Under the pieces are notes generated by a model that was given only the letters and a program-made list of their open reading frames with translations, ran no database searches and had not been told where the DNA came from. A stretch of 50,606 nt of DNA from Hafnia psychrotolerans. GTDB lineage: Bacteria; Pseudomonadota; Gammaproteobacteria; Enterobacterales; Enterobacteriaceae. The position numbers and the translations under genes are program-made. Shown here one piece after another: positions 9,737 through 20,230 of the stretch (positions are counted from its first letter, which is position 1; each line of letters begins with the position of its first letter). The DNA is taken from the NCBI RefSeq assembly GCF_014639435.1, contig NZ_BMFZ01000017.1:1-50606 (forward strand), given 5' to 3'.

Positions 9737-10419
9737 GTCAATTCATGGAAGAAAAAACGCAGCCCGTGGATATTGATACCCTGCTTCAGGGCACCTGGTT
9801 ACAGGTGATCAGCCTGCGTCAGGGCGTGAGTTGTCAGGAGGGCGAAGGCCGTACATTCTGGAAAAAATGCATGGCCGATGTCGAACGCGTCCGCCAGTAC
9901 CTGAAAGACGCCGGCGTCAGCGAGCAGAGCATTCAGCATATCCTCTATGCCCAGTGCGCGTTGCTGGATGAATCCGTCAAAGGGCGCGGCGTGCAGGATG
10001 ATGCGTATTTTGTCTGGTGTAATTCTCCGTTGCAGGCGCATTTCTTCAATACGCTGGACGCCGGTAACCAGCTCTATGAACATATGCGTACCGTCTTGCG
10101 TGAACCTGCGCCCGACATTACCGTGCTGACCTGTTTCCATCGGGTTCTTATGCTGGGTTTCCAGGGTGGCTACAGTTCCCCGGATGTTGCCGAGCGCGAG
10201 CAGTTGGTGGATCAACTTTCTGCGCGGGTACCCGCATTGGCCTTTTCGCCAACCTGTCCGGCACTTGCCGTGGCGGCTTCTCATAGTCGCATGAGTGTTT
10301 GGCTTCGTTACTGGCCGGTGCGCCTCGGTCTTGCTGCCTGCATCGTCGGTCTCCTCTGGTGGGGACTTGATTACTGGCTTTCAGGGCTATTGCCGACCTT
10401 GTTACCGGGGTCAGTGTAA
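9733..10419 (+). CDS. tssL: T6SS membrane complex protein TssL (DotU family)
   Basis: A 228-residue DotU/IcmH-family protein with a cytoplasmic helical hook domain and one C-terminal membrane span (about residues 193-213, with GLAACIVGLLWWGLDYWL). The family signature YAQCALLDESV lies near residue 73 and the FYCLQLGFQG-type motif appears as LMLGFQGGY near residue 138. It lacks a fused peptidoglycan-binding domain; that role may fall to the OmpA-like protein encoded immediately after it, whose start codon overlaps this stop (TAATG). It would work with TssM and TssJ in the inner-membrane trans-envelope complex. Confidence 0.94.
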   Translation: MSQFMEEKTQPVDIDTLLQGTWLQVISLRQGVSCQEGEGRTFWKKCMADVERVRQYLKDAGVSEQSIQHILYAQCALLDESVKGRGVQDDAYFVWCNSPLQAHFFNTLDAGNQLYEHMRTVLREPAPDITVLTCFHRVLMLGFQGGYSSPDVAEREQLVDQLSARVPALAFSPTCPALAVAASHSRMSVWLRYWPVRLGLAACIVGLLWWGLDYWLSGLLPTLLPGSV

Positions 10420-12110
10420 TGAGTCCACTCAGGCGACGGGTTTTATGGCTGTGGGCCGGATCACTGGCAGGCATGTTGTGTCTGGTATTTCTGCCTTTAT
10501 CTCCCGCAGGGTGCTGGCTGGCGTTTCTGCTGGTCGTCATTATTTGCGTTATCGGCCTGTGGCACGCAGGTCGTCAGCCAGACGCTGAGCTGACAGACAC
10601 TTTATCAGCCGATCTGCCCGCAGAAAATTATCGTCTGCCGGTGGTTCTGGTCTGTGGTGATGACTTGGCGTCTCTCTTCGGTGACAGCGCTGTGCATCAG
10701 ACCGCACAGGGCTGCTGGGTGCGCGTCGATGACAGCGGTTCGCTTCGCCAGCTGGCGCGGCAGATCCTGTTGCAACGTCCTGAATGGATCAATCAGCTGG
10801 CGGTCATGCAGGTGGTTAATCCACAGCAGCACGACGATCAACGCGCATTAACGTCCAGCCTGCATGAACTGCGCTGGCAGATGGTTCAGGTTCGCCGTGA
10901 TACCCGCCGCGCCATTCCTTTGCTGCTGAGCAGCACCGTAGCCACCAGTCTAACGCAAAGCCCCGTCTGGCTTTCACAGCAAAAATCTCAGTTGGTCACG
11001 CTGTGGGCAACCGTTAACATGCCCGAAACGCTGGCGAACTGGCAGCGTCAGGAGGGGCATTCTGAGCAAGCTCAATGCCTTAAACAGACGGCGTTGTTCA
11101 ATGAGCACAGTGACTGGCTGAAAGCGCAGGTGATGCCGGTATTGCAGGAAAGCAATGAAGATGTGGCATCCGTCTCCGTACAGCAGGTGATCCTGCATCA
11201 GGTGACCGGGATAAACCACGTTGAGCCAGGTTCACTCTGGCAGCACTGGCTGGCTGACCGGACTGCGCTGACTCAGGTGGCAGGTCGGCATCCGCAAGCC
11301 GATGCCGACACCGGTCATCTGCTCTTCCCGAAATTCATTTTCCCAGAATTACCTTCTGGCAGCGGTGTGACATCCCGCCGCCGGATGCTGCGCCATGCGG
11401 TCACGTTGCTGACTCTGGCGGCTGTCATCGCACTGTATTGCAGCGCCTGGCACAACCGGCAACTGCTTCATCGCGTCGCTTTCGACATCCGCCATTACGA
11501 CAGTATCGGGATGAAGGATTACGCCCGGAAAGCCAAGGCCGTGGAGATATTGCGTCAGGATGCCGCACAGCTTGATGACGGGTTCCGCAATGGCGAACCG
11601 CTACGTCTTGGACTGGGACTGTATCAGGGCGAACTGCTGAGATTACCGCTGATGGCGGCGATCAAAACCTATGTTCCATCCCCGCCGCCTCCCCCGCCTG
11701 TGGAGAAAAAAACGCCGAAAACCGTGCGCCTCGATGCCCTGTCGCTGTTTGACACCGGCAAGTACCAGCTCAAACCCAACAGCACCAAGCTGCTGGTCAA
11801 TGCGCTGATCGACATCAAGGCCAAACCGGGCTGGCTGATCGTGGTCGCGGGCCATACCGATATTACCGGCGATGCGCGGGCAAACCAGATTTTATCCCAG
11901 AAACGGGCCGAAGCGCTGCGCGACTGGATGCTGTCCACCAGCGACGTATCACCGACCTGCTTTGCGGTTCAGGGTTATGGTGCGACACGCCCGATCGCGA
12001 CCAACGACACGGTGGAAGGTCGTGAGGCGAATCGTCGTGTTGAAATCAGTCTGGTGCCGCAGGTTGATGCCTGTAAAGCACCAGCATCTCAAGACTCATC
12101 AAATGATTGA
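10419..12110 (+). CDS. T6SS-associated OmpA-family membrane protein
   Basis: A 563-residue protein with two membrane spans at the N-terminus (about residues 8-28 and 30-50), a third near residue 325 (HAVTLLTLAAVIALYCSAW), a proline run (SPPPPPPVEKK, about residue 415) and a C-terminal OmpA-like peptidoglycan-binding domain (about 435-550). Conserved OmpA-domain residues are seen in GHTDITGDARANQILSQKRA and in the closing ANRRVEISL. It probably anchors the membrane complex to the cell wall in place of the OmpA domain that is fused to TssL in other systems. Genes of this kind are commonly found right after tssL in enterobacterial clusters. The start overlaps the tssL stop. 32 bases separate it from hcp. 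Confidence 0.88.
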   Translation: MSPLRRRVLWLWAGSLAGMLCLVFLPLSPAGCWLAFLLVVIICVIGLWHAGRQPDAELTDTLSADLPAENYRLPVVLVCGDDLASLFGDSAVHQTAQGCWVRVDDSGSLRQLARQILLQRPEWINQLAVMQVVNPQQHDDQRALTSSLHELRWQMVQVRRDTRRAIPLLLSSTVATSLTQSPVWLSQQKSQLVTLWATVNMPETLANWQRQEGHSEQAQCLKQTALFNEHSDWLKAQVMPVLQESNEDVASVSVQQVILHQVTGINHVEPGSLWQHWLADRTALTQVAGRHPQADADTGHLLFPKFIFPELPSGSGVTSRRRMLRHAVTLLTLAAVIALYCSAWHNRQLLHRVAFDIRHYDSIGMKDYARKAKAVEILRQDAAQLDDGFRNGEPLRLGLGLYQGELLRLPLMAAIKTYVPSPPPPPPVEKKTPKTVRLDALSLFDTGKYQLKPNSTKLLVNALIDIKAKPGWLIVVAGHTDITGDARANQILSQKRAEALRDWMLSTSDVSPTCFAVQGYGATRPIATNDTVEGREANRRVEISLVPQVDACKAPASQDSSND

Positions 12111-12142
12111 TGAGTCGTTAATCTAAAAATGGAGATTTACCC

Positions 12143-12634
12143 ATGGCAATTCCTGTTTACCTGTGGCTGAAAGACGATGGTGGTGCGGACATTAAAGGTT
12201 CCGTTGACGTAAAAGATCGCGAAGGCAGCATCGAAGTCGTTTCACAGGACCACAACCTGTACATCCCTACCGATAACAACACCGGCAAATTAACGGGCAC
12301 CCGTATCCATACCCCGTTCCTGTTCACCAAGGAAATCGACTCCTCCAGCCCGTACCTGTACAAGGCGGTGACCACCGGTCAGACCCTGAAATCGGCCGAG
12401 TTCAAATGGTACAAAATCAACGATGCGGGCCAGGAAGTGGAGTATTTCAATACCAAGCTTGAGAACGTCAAACTGGTGAAGGTCGCGCCAAAAATGCACG
12501 ACATCAAAGATCCGGCTAAGGAAAAGCACAACCACCTCGAAGCCATCGAACTGCGTTACGAAAAAATCACCTGGACCTACAAAGACGGCAACATCATTCA
12601 TTCCGATTCATGGAATGAGCGCACCACCGCTTAG
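12143..12634 (+). CDS. hcp: T6SS tube protein Hcp (TssD)
   Basis: A 163-residue Hcp, which stacks as hexamer rings to form the inner tube that is fired out of the cell and which also carries small effectors. The opening MAIPVYLWLKDDGGADIKGS and the end region ITWTYKDGNIIHSDSW are typical of the enterobacterial Hcp family; there is no C-terminal effector extension. The ribosome site is AATGGAGA, eight bases before the ATG. It is followed at once by an ERIC element and then a strong terminator. This would let hcp be made in excess over the downstream clpV and vgrG, which fits the high copy number of the tube protein. Confidence 0.96.
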   Translation: MAIPVYLWLKDDGGADIKGSVDVKDREGSIEVVSQDHNLYIPTDNNTGKLTGTRIHTPFLFTKEIDSSSPYLYKAVTTGQTLKSAEFKWYKINDAGQEVEYFNTKLENVKLVKVAPKMHDIKDPAKEKHNHLEAIELRYEKITWTYKDGNIIHSDSWNERTTA

Positions 12635-12758
12635 TTACCCGTCATTCTTCGCGCCGCTGGTGCGTTGGCTGCGTTCGCTCGCCCCGGTCACATAGTTCTA
12701 TGCACCCGGAGACTTGCGAACTTGCCGCCTTCCCGCGACACGAATTATTTAGGGTAAC
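12634..12758. repeat. ERIC (IRU) intergenic repeat
   Basis: About 125 bases of imperfect palindrome bounded by GTTACCC and GGGTAAC. It contains the ERIC hallmarks GTGCGTTGGCTGCGTTCGCT and GACACGAATTATTT, plus the central TCACATAGTTCTATG. ERIC elements are non-coding mobile-derived repeats of Enterobacterales. Here the left end overlaps the last base of the hcp stop codon, so the element is transcribed in the hcp mRNA and could fold at its 3-prime end. Recognised from memory of the consensus. Confidence 0.85.
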
Positions 12759-12764
12759 CCCCCA

Positions 12765-12793
12765 AGCAGGCGGTTCGCCGTCTGCTGTTTTTG
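12765..12793 (+). terminator. Rho-independent terminator after hcp
   Basis: AGCAGGCGG-TTCG-CCGTCTGCT forms a 9-base stem with one G-U pair and a stable TTCG tetraloop, followed by GTTTTTG. It lies 131 bases downstream of hcp and 138 bases before the clpV start. It is expected to attenuate transcription into clpV-vgrG. Confidence 0.85.
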
Positions 12794-12930
12794 TTGTTTC
12801 CAAAACTGCTTGTTGAGAGTCAGCGGCAGTTTCGCAAACACCAAACAATTCAGACATCGACCTTATGGGCCTGGGTTCCTGCAAAGGAAGGCTATGGGCG
12901 GTAGCGTACCCAAACAAAAGGAATCTCAGT

Positions 12931-15579
12931 ATGGAACATCAATCAGCCACCCTCCTTCGTCGCCTCAATCCTTACTGCGCGAAAGCGCTGGAAGCCGCCG
13001 CCACCCTGTGTCAGACGCGGGCCCACGCCTACATTACGGTTGAGCACTGGCTGCTCAAGTTGCTGGAGCTGGGCGAGGGCGACATCACCGTGCTGGCCCG
13101 CCGTTACGAGTGGGACATGGACGCTCTGTGGCAAAACCTGTTGTCGCACCTCGACAGCCTGCCGCGCTCCGTCCATACCCGCCCGCAGCTGGCCGACGAC
13201 CTGCAAACGCTGATGAAATCCGCGTGGCTGGCCGCCTCGTTGCAAGATGACAACCAGACCATTCGCAGCGTCAATCTGCTGGAAGCGCTGCTGGCACAGC
13301 CGCGCCTGCTGCGCTGCGAAGGCCTGTGGCCGCTGTTCAGCCTGAGTGAAGAACACATCCGCCACCTCAAACCGGTGCTGGACGCGATATCAGAGGAGCG
13401 GCCTGAGCTGCATCAGCAGGCCAGCCTGAGCATGCCGGTCTCCTCGCTCGCTGAACCTTCTAAAACGCAAGCCGATAACCTCTCAGGACAGTCATTGAGC
13501 GAAGCCCTGCAGGCCGCGCTGGATAAATTCACTCTCGACGTCACGACCAAAGCCAAAGCCGGACAGATCGACCCAATCTTCGGGCGCGACACCGAGATCC
13601 GCCAGATGATCGACATCCTCTCCCGCCGCCGTAAAAACAACCCAATTTTAGTCGGTGAGCCGGGCGTGGGGAAAACTGCGCTGGTGGAAGGGCTCGCATT
13701 ACGCATCGCCGAAGGCAATGTACCTGACAGCCTGAAAGTCGTCAGCCTGCGCACGCTGGATCTCGGTCTGTTACAGGCCGGTGCCGGCGTGAAGGGTGAG
13801 TTCGAACAGCGCCTGAAAAACGTCATCGACGCCGTGCAGCAGTCGCCGACGCCGGTGCTGCTTTTTATCGACGAAGCCCACACCATTATCGGCGCGGGCA
13901 ATCAGGTCGGGGGCGCGGACGCCGCCAACCTGCTCAAACCCGCCCTCGCGCGCGGTGAACTGCGCACCATCGCGGCGACCACCTGGTCCGAGTACAAACA
14001 GTATTTTGAGCGGGACGCCGCCCTCGAACGACGTTTCCAGATGGTCAAAGTTGACGAACCGGACGACGCCAAAGCCAGCCTGATGCTGCGCGGCCTCAAA
14101 GGCCGCTACGCCCAACATCACGGCGTACATATTCTCGATACCGCGATCACCGCCGCCGTGACCCTCTCACGCCGCTTCCTCACCGGTCGCCAGCTGCCGG
14201 ACAAAGCCGTCGATCTGCTTGACACTGCCGGTGCCCGCGTGCGCATGAGCATCGATACCCTGCCAGAACCGCTGATGGAGATTAATGCCGAACTGGCCGC
14301 GCTGACGATGGAGCAACAGGCCATCGAACAGGATCTCCTGCTGCTGCCGAACGTCGGCATCGACCGGCTGCAGCAGATCGAAAAACGCCGCGTAGAGCTG
14401 GCCGTCGATCAGCAAAAACTCGAACAGCAGTACGAGGCAGAAAAACGTCTGACCGCGCAGATCGTCGACGCCCGTCAGGAGGCAGCCGACGCGTCGCGTC
14501 TGGCTGCGTTGCAGCAAGAACTGAGCACCGTGCAGCGCAGCGCGCCGCTGCTGTCGTTGGACGTCGATGCGCGCACCGTCGCCACCGTGATCGCCGACTG
14601 GACCGGCGTGCCGCTCTCCAGCCTGCTCAAAGACGAACAGACCGATTTACTCCAGTTAGAACACCACCTCGCCACCCGCGTGGTGGGGCAAGACGCGGCG
14701 TTAGTGGATATGGCGCAGCGCTTGCGCGCCGCCAAAACCGGTCTGACCTCCGGGAATGGCCCGCTGGGCGTGTTTCTGCTGGTCGGTCCGAGCGGCGTCG
14801 GCAAAACCGAGACCGCACTGTCGCTGGCCGACGCCCTGTTCGGCGGCGAGAAATCGCTGATCACCATCAACATGTCCGAGTATCAGGAAGCGCATACCGT
14901 TTCCCAGCTCAAGGGTTCACCTCCGGGCTACGTTGGTTACGGGCAGGGCGGCATTCTGACCGAAGCGGTTCGCAAGCGTCCGTACAGCGTGGTTCTGCTG
15001 GATGAAGTGGAGAAAGCGCACCGTGACGTCATCAACCTGTTCTATCAGGTTTTTGACCGCGGCATGATGCGCGACGGCGAAGGCCGCGAAATCGATTTTC
15101 GCAACACCGTGATTCTGATGACCGCCAATCTGGGCAGCGATCACCTGATGCAGCTGCTGGACGAACAGCCAGAAGCCACCAACGGTGACTTACAGGAGCT
15201 GCTGCGCCCAATACTGCGCGACCACTTCCAGCCCGCGCTGCTGGCCCGCTTTCAGACGCTGATCTATCGCCCGCTCCATGCCACCGCCCTGCGCACCATC
15301 GTCGAAATGAAGCTGGCACAAGTGGCTAAACGTCTGAACAAACATTACGGCCTGAGCTGCAATATCGAAGAGAGCCTTTACGACACGCTGGTCGCCGCCT
15401 GCCTGCTGCCGGACACCGGCGCGCGCAACATCGACAGCCTGCTCAACCAGCAAATTCTGCCGGTGCTGAGCCAGCAACTCCTGAGCCGTATGTCGGAGAA
15501 ACAGCACACCACGTCACTGACGTTAGGCTGGGATGAAGAGCAGGGGATTACGCTGGAGTTTGAAGGGGAAGAACAATGA
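12931..15579 (+). CDS. tssH: T6SS sheath-disassembly AAA+ ATPase TssH (ClpV)
   Basis: An 882-residue ClpV. It recycles contracted TssB/TssC sheath by pulling on TssC. N-domain repeats cover about residues 10-150. The first AAA+ module has Walker A GEPGVGKT (about 240) and Walker B LLFIDEAH (about 310); a coiled-coil middle region lies at about 420-545; the second module has Walker A GPSGVGKT (about 617) and Walker [12 protein letters not shown] (about 690). I start it at ATG 12931 (MEHQSATLL), which has AAAAGGA nine bases upstream and matches the family start; an in-frame ATG 66 bases earlier has no ribosome site. The stop overlaps the vgrG start by ATGA, so the two are coupled. Confidence 0.96.
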   Translation: MEHQSATLLRRLNPYCAKALEAAATLCQTRAHAYITVEHWLLKLLELGEGDITVLARRYEWDMDALWQNLLSHLDSLPRSVHTRPQLADDLQTLMKSAWLAASLQDDNQTIRSVNLLEALLAQPRLLRCEGLWPLFSLSEEHIRHLKPVLDAISEERPELHQQASLSMPVSSLAEPSKTQADNLSGQSLSEALQAALDKFTLDVTTKAKAGQIDPIFGRDTEIRQMIDILSRRRKNNPILVGEPGVGKTALVEGLALRIAEGNVPDSLKVVSLRTLDLGLLQAGAGVKGEFEQRLKNVIDAVQQSPTPVLLFIDEAHTIIGAGNQVGGADAANLLKPALARGELRTIAATTWSEYKQYFERDAALERRFQMVKVDEPDDAKASLMLRGLKGRYAQHHGVHILDTAITAAVTLSRRFLTGRQLPDKAVDLLDTAGARVRMSIDTLPEPLMEINAELAALTMEQQAIEQDLLLLPNVGIDRLQQIEKRRVELAVDQQKLEQQYEAEKRLTAQIVDARQEAADASRLAALQQELSTVQRSAPLLSLDVDARTVATVIADWTGVPLSSLLKDEQTDLLQLEHHLATRVVGQDAALVDMAQRLRAAKTGLTSGNGPLGVFLLVGPSGVGKTETALSLADALFGGEKSLITINMSEYQEAHTVSQLKGSPPGYVGYGQGGILTEAVRKRPYSVVLLDEVEKAHRDVINLFYQVFDRGMMRDGEGREIDFRNTVILMTANLGSDHLMQLLDEQPEATNGDLQELLRPILRDHFQPALLARFQTLIYRPLHATALRTIVEMKLAQVAKRLNKHYGLSCNIEESLYDTLVAACLLPDTGARNIDSLLNQQILPVLSQQLLSRMSEKQHTTSLTLGWDEEQGITLEFEGEEQ

Positions 15580-17918
15580 GTATTGCCTCAGTATTTTTCG
15601 ACCACAGCCACCACACGCTCGCCGTACGCGGCAACAGCGCACCGCTGGATGTTCTGAGTCTTGAGGGTCAGGAGTGGCTGAGTTTACCGTTTAAGTACGA
15701 CATTCAGTTCACCAGCACCGACAAAAACATCGACCCGACCACCATGCTGATGCAGGACGCCTCGCTGACGCTTCAGGCACCCGTAGCCGAAGCCTTTGGT
15801 GTGTCCGTTCAGCAGCCGCTGCGCGTCATTCAGGGCGTCGTCACGGGCTTCAAACATCTCTCCACCTCAAAAGATGAGAGCCGCTACGAACTGTGTCTGC
15901 AACCGCGCCTCGCGCTGCTTTCACGCAGCCATCAGAATCGTATTTATCAGGACATGTCCGTGCCGGACATCGTGGATAAAATTCTGCGCGACCGCCACGA
16001 CATGCGCGGACAGGATTTTGTTTTCACGCTCGCCAAAGAGTATCCGCGCCGCGAACAGGTGGTGCAATACGGGGAAGATGACCTGCGCTTTATTTCACGC
16101 CTGCTGGCCGAAGTCGGTATCTGGTTCCGCTTCACCGCTGACCCGAAACTCAACATCGACGTTGTTGAGTTTTACGACGACCAGCAGTTCTATCAGCAGG
16201 GATTGACGTTGCAGGCCGTGCCGCCCTCTGGCATGCACGACAGCGGCGTCGAGTCCGCTTGGGCGCTGTCCAGCATCCATCAGGTGGTGCAAAAATCCGT
16301 CAGCACCGGTGACTATAACTACCGTACCGCGACGTCAGACCTGTCCGGCAGTGTCGATATCACCCGCGGCGATGCCACCACCTACGGCGAAGCCTATCAC
16401 TACGCCGATAACTACCTGACCGCCGGAGTCGAAGGCCGCGAGCCACAAACCGAGAGCGGCGCGTTCTACGCCCGCCTGCGCCACGAGCAGTATCTGAATA
16501 GTCAGGCGCGCTTTAATGGTATCGCCAACGCTGCCACCCTGGTGCCGGGCATGGAGCTGAAAGTGACCGGCAGCGATGCCCCTCCGGCATTCGCGAAAGG
16601 TGTGATTATTGTTCACACCCATTGCTTGGCGCGCCGCGACAAAAGCTTTGAGGTGGCGTTCGACGCCATCCCGTATTCCGAGGATTACTGCTTCCGCCCT
16701 GTTCCTGCCAGTAAACCCGTCATGGCCGGCACGCTGCCCGCCCGCGTCACCAGCACCACCACCAATGATACCTACGGTCATATCGATAAAGACGGACGTT
16801 ACCGCGTCAACATGCTGTTCGACCGCGACGCGTGGGAGCAGGGCTACGAAAGCCTGTGGGTACGACAGGCGCGCCCGTACGCCGGTGACACCTACGGCAT
16901 GCATATGCCGCTGCTGTCCGGAACCGAAGTGGCGATTGCGTTTGAGAACGGCAACCCGGACCGCCCGTACATCGCCCACGTCCTGCACGATTCGGCGCAC
17001 GGCGACCACGTTACCATCAAGAACTATAAGCGCAACGTCCTGCGCACGCCGTCGAACAACAAACTGCGCCTCGAAGACGAGCGCGGTAAAGAGCACATCA
17101 AGCTCAGCACCGAATACGGCGGAAAAAGCCAGCTGAACCTGGGGCATCTGGTGGATGCGGCGAAACAGCAGCGCGGTGAAGGTTTTGAGCTGCGCACCGA
17201 CAGTTTTGGTGCCATCCGCGCCGAAAAAGGGATTTTCATCAGTGCTGACGGTCAGGCGAAGGCACAGGGGAAAGTGCTGGAGATGCAACCCGCTATCAGC
17301 GTGTTGAAAAACGCCCATGAGCAGATGCGGTCTATTTCCGAAAATGCCCAGACGGCGATGGCCAATCCATCAGATCTGCAGGCTCAAATCAGTCTGTTGC
17401 AGCAAAACCTCACAGAACTTAAACATGCAGTCCTGTTACTGAGTGCGCCAAAGGGGATCGCGCTGAGCAGCGGTGAGCATCTGCAAATGAGTGCCAGCGA
17501 CAACCTGATTGGCATGGCCGGTAATAATGCGGATGTCAGTGTCGCGAAGAATTTCTTTATTGGTGTGGGGAATACCCTAAGTATCTTCGTCAGAAAGCTG
17601 GGGATGAAACTCATCGCCAATCAGGGCCCCATAACCGTGCAGGCGCAAAACGATCTGATGGAGCTGCTGGCCCGTAAGGCCATCACCATCACCAGCACCG
17701 AAGATGAAATCAAAATCACGGCGAAGAAGAAGATCACACTTAACGCCGGCGGCAGTTATATCCGAATCGATGAAAACGGTATTGAGTCGGGCACTGCTGG
17801 GGAATATCTGACGAAAGCCGGGCATTATGGGCGGTTAGATAAGGCCAAGCTCCCAACTGACTTTCCAGCCTTAGCCGCTAAAGCTGAAGACCCTATTAAA
17901 CGTTGGCTATTCTCTTAA
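15576..17918 (+). CDS. vgrG: T6SS spike protein VgrG (TssI)
   Basis: A 780-residue VgrG. It forms the trimeric spike at the tip of the Hcp tube and carries effectors. Residues about 1-370 are the gp27-like base, about 380-470 the gp5-like OB fold (RVNMLFDRDAWEQGYESLW and MPLLSGTEVAIAFENGN regions), and about 540-740 the DUF2345-type beta-needle repeats ending in KKITLNAGGSYIRIDENGIESG. After the needle there are only about 35 more residues (YGRLDKAKLPTDF), so there is no fused catalytic domain; effectors are encoded downstream instead. Its 3-prime end (from about 17650) is duplicated in diverged form at 21991-22247. Effector 1 starts 15 bases after the stop. Confidence 0.95.
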   Translation: MSIASVFFDHSHHTLAVRGNSAPLDVLSLEGQEWLSLPFKYDIQFTSTDKNIDPTTMLMQDASLTLQAPVAEAFGVSVQQPLRVIQGVVTGFKHLSTSKDESRYELCLQPRLALLSRSHQNRIYQDMSVPDIVDKILRDRHDMRGQDFVFTLAKEYPRREQVVQYGEDDLRFISRLLAEVGIWFRFTADPKLNIDVVEFYDDQQFYQQGLTLQAVPPSGMHDSGVESAWALSSIHQVVQKSVSTGDYNYRTATSDLSGSVDITRGDATTYGEAYHYADNYLTAGVEGREPQTESGAFYARLRHEQYLNSQARFNGIANAATLVPGMELKVTGSDAPPAFAKGVIIVHTHCLARRDKSFEVAFDAIPYSEDYCFRPVPASKPVMAGTLPARVTSTTTNDTYGHIDKDGRYRVNMLFDRDAWEQGYESLWVRQARPYAGDTYGMHMPLLSGTEVAIAFENGNPDRPYIAHVLHDSAHGDHVTIKNYKRNVLRTPSNNKLRLEDERGKEHIKLSTEYGGKSQLNLGHLVDAAKQQRGEGFELRTDSFGAIRAEKGIFISADGQAKAQGKVLEMQPAISVLKNAHEQMRSISENAQTAMANPSDLQAQISLLQQNLTELKHAVLLLSAPKGIALSSGEHLQMSASDNLIGMAGNNADVSVAKNFFIGVGNTLSIFVRKLGMKLIANQGPITVQAQNDLMELLARKAITITSTEDEIKITAKKKITLNAGGSYIRIDENGIESGTAGEYLTKAGHYGRLDKAKLPTDFPALAAKAEDPIKRWLFS

Positions 17919-17933
17919 CCGGACGTTAAAAAT

Positions 17934-20230
17934 ATGATTATCAGCCCTTTATTTTTAAAAGATAAGTCCGACTCAGAAGTTGATGCTTCCTGGGTCTCCA
18001 GAATGATGCCTGTAGATCCTGAGCGCGGTTTTCCCACAAACAGCCATCGCTCGTGGCACGGAGGTATACATATTCCTCATACTGACAGCGGCGATACGGC
18101 AGCAAAGATCCGAGCTATCGCAGATGGCAGGGTACACTCTCTCCGCCAGCCCGTCGGTGATAAAAAAGGTATTCCGCCTTATAACTACAATGGCGCTACG
18201 GATTGCGGCTACGTTTTGTTGAAACATGAAACTGAGATCGGTTCAGGTGAAAATGCCAAAGTCGTGTATTTCTCACTCTATATGCATTTGGCTTCTATTG
18301 ATGTCGCGGTAAAGGCAGGTGAGAAGGTTTATCGAAAAGATCCGCTGGGTACAGTCGGCCAGGTTGATGGGTGTAATGCAGTCCATTTCCAGATATTTTG
18401 TGATGATGCTAATCTGGTAAAACTCGTTGGCCGCACGACGCCAGAACTGGATTTGACGAAAAATGGTCGAACAGATGCGGTTTATGGCGATATGCATTTT
18501 TATCTGCCAACAGGCACCAAATTTTACAGCCACGCGCCGGCCAACAACGCCACCACAACCACTGAAGCTGAAACCTATACCAGCTCCGAACCTCTCTTTG
18601 TCAGCATGAGCTTTGATAAGGGTCAGTGCACCATGCTCACGCGTAAGAAAGGTGTGTTCTCTATTGGAAAATACAGAGAAGTTGGTGAGAAACTGGTAAA
18701 CGCCGATGGTGCAGATTACGAATACAACTTGTATGCGCAGGCTAAGAAGTTATACCCGCAAAGCCAAAGTGCAGGCTATGAGCTGTTAAGGTTTGGGCGG
18801 GTCATCAACACCGACTATGAAACATTGGTCCCTGCCGACGCCCCATTGTGGCGAACCATCAGTTATCCGGGTGGCAAAGGCTTTGTGAACCTCGCCCTTC
18901 CGGCAGTGAAGAAGTTCAGTGATGGTGATTTCCCGGACTGGACCGGTTGGCAACTGGTCGATGACGACACAGACGAAAACAGCCAGTGCAATTCAGAGCA
19001 GGTTCTTTGCCGCATTGGCGATGATATGCAGGGTCTGATCTGCCATTTCCCGCTGGAATGGGACGCATCGACGCTAGAAAAGCGTCTCTCATGGCTGAAA
19101 ACGACGATGATGAATGAAAGTCTGGCCAATCAAAAAGCAAGCCATCAGGTAGATGGCACATGGAATAATGCTTCAGGGTATGCATTCGATAATATAACCC
19201 CTGACATGAGCGTGCTGAATGCGCAAAGTACTCTCTCTTTTGAGCAAGCAGTAAAAGACACCGCGATGGCGGAAGCCGACTGGAATGCCCTTATCGAACA
19301 TGCTAAAGCATTGTGTTTTGATGTCAGCGGTTTGTCCACTGGGCGAGTCTGGCACTTTAACCCTATTTTGTTTATTGCACATTTTAGGAAGTGCGGGTGG
19401 TTAGATCCGGGAAAAATAAAATCCATCCTGACATCAGCATTAAATAAAAAACGCGATGTAAGAAAAGTAAATTTAATCGAGAAAGCCAGTGATAGTAACT
19501 ACACATCTTTAAATTTAATAATGCGAAAATATAATATATTAACACCGAATAGACAAAGTCATTTCCTTGGGCAGGGGGCCGTAGAATCTGATTCACTAAC
19601 ATCCATGCAAGAGGTTAGCCAAGAGCAGGTGATTGTAAATGGCAAACAAACTGGTGGCGGCATTGTTATAAAATCAACTTTGAATGAGTCCGAGTTGGGA
19701 CATTGGTATGGTTCTGAACCCAGTGAAGTAGATATATATTACTCAGGAAATAAGTACAATAAAATGGCGGATTAATCGCTGGGTCATATAGCTGGAGTAA
19801 CGGAAACTGTGGGGATGTTGATGCTCAGAAATTTCGTGGGCGTGGTTTTAAAATGTTAACTGGTAGAGATAAATATGCAGATTATTGGGTTTATCGAGGA
19901 TGGCTATTGAAAAGTTCTTTTGATGCATACTGGTGGGATGATATAAAGTATAAATCAAAAAACTTTAGTGCGATGAAAAAACACCCCGCCGTTATAGATG
20001 ATCCTCAAAAGATCACGGCCTCTCCATATAACTGCATTGATTCTGGTTCTTTTTATATTACTTGCTTTAGAAGTAGTACCGTAAAAGAGATAGATAAAGA
20101 CCACGCAGATAGTGCCGATGACGGTGTAGTGACGAAAGTCACTCAAGCGATTAATGGTGGTATCATTGGGCTGTCACAAAGAAAAATAATGACTAATAAC
20201 TTAAAGGAAATATTAAATGATAAATGTTAA
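17934..20230 (+). pseudogene. VgrG-linked effector 1: M23-like N-module with GH19-type C-domain, broken by a -1 frameshift
   Basis: The first frame codes for 613 residues and ends at 19775. The second frame continues the same protein from about 19763 to 20230 (conserved FRGRGFKMLTG and YRGWLLKS). Rejoined, about 765 residues. Residues 35-160 look like an M23/LytM metallopeptidase fold: H42 and H46 in SWHGGIHI, H118 in YMHL and H151 in HFQIF. A linker of about 300 residues follows and ends at HFRKCGW. The C-terminal part has a GH19-like active-site segment, FLGQGAVES (glutamate about 551), then the RGRG loop. The likely job is cleaving peptidoglycan in rival cells after VgrG delivery. Restoring one A in the AAAA run at 19761-19764 reads through as YNKNGGLIAGSYSW. 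The gene abuts vgrG (15 bases) and overlaps immunity 1. It could be a pseudogene, an assembly error, or low-level frameshifting; no canonical slippery heptamer is seen. Confidence 0.75.

Noticed and set aside
12865-12930. 22-residue N-terminal extension of ClpV
   Set aside because: The upstream ATG lacks a ribosome site and lies only about 70 bases after the hcp terminator; the ATG at 12931 has a good one and fits the family.
16335-17318. 327-codon minus-strand frame inside vgrG
   Set aside because: It is the complement of GC-rich vgrG codons with no family resemblance; a shadow of the real gene.
19755-19775. Programmed -1 frameshift making full-length effector 1
   Set aside because: The site does not form an X-XXY-YYZ heptamer in the zero frame and no strong downstream hairpin was seen; a plain one-base loss is simpler.
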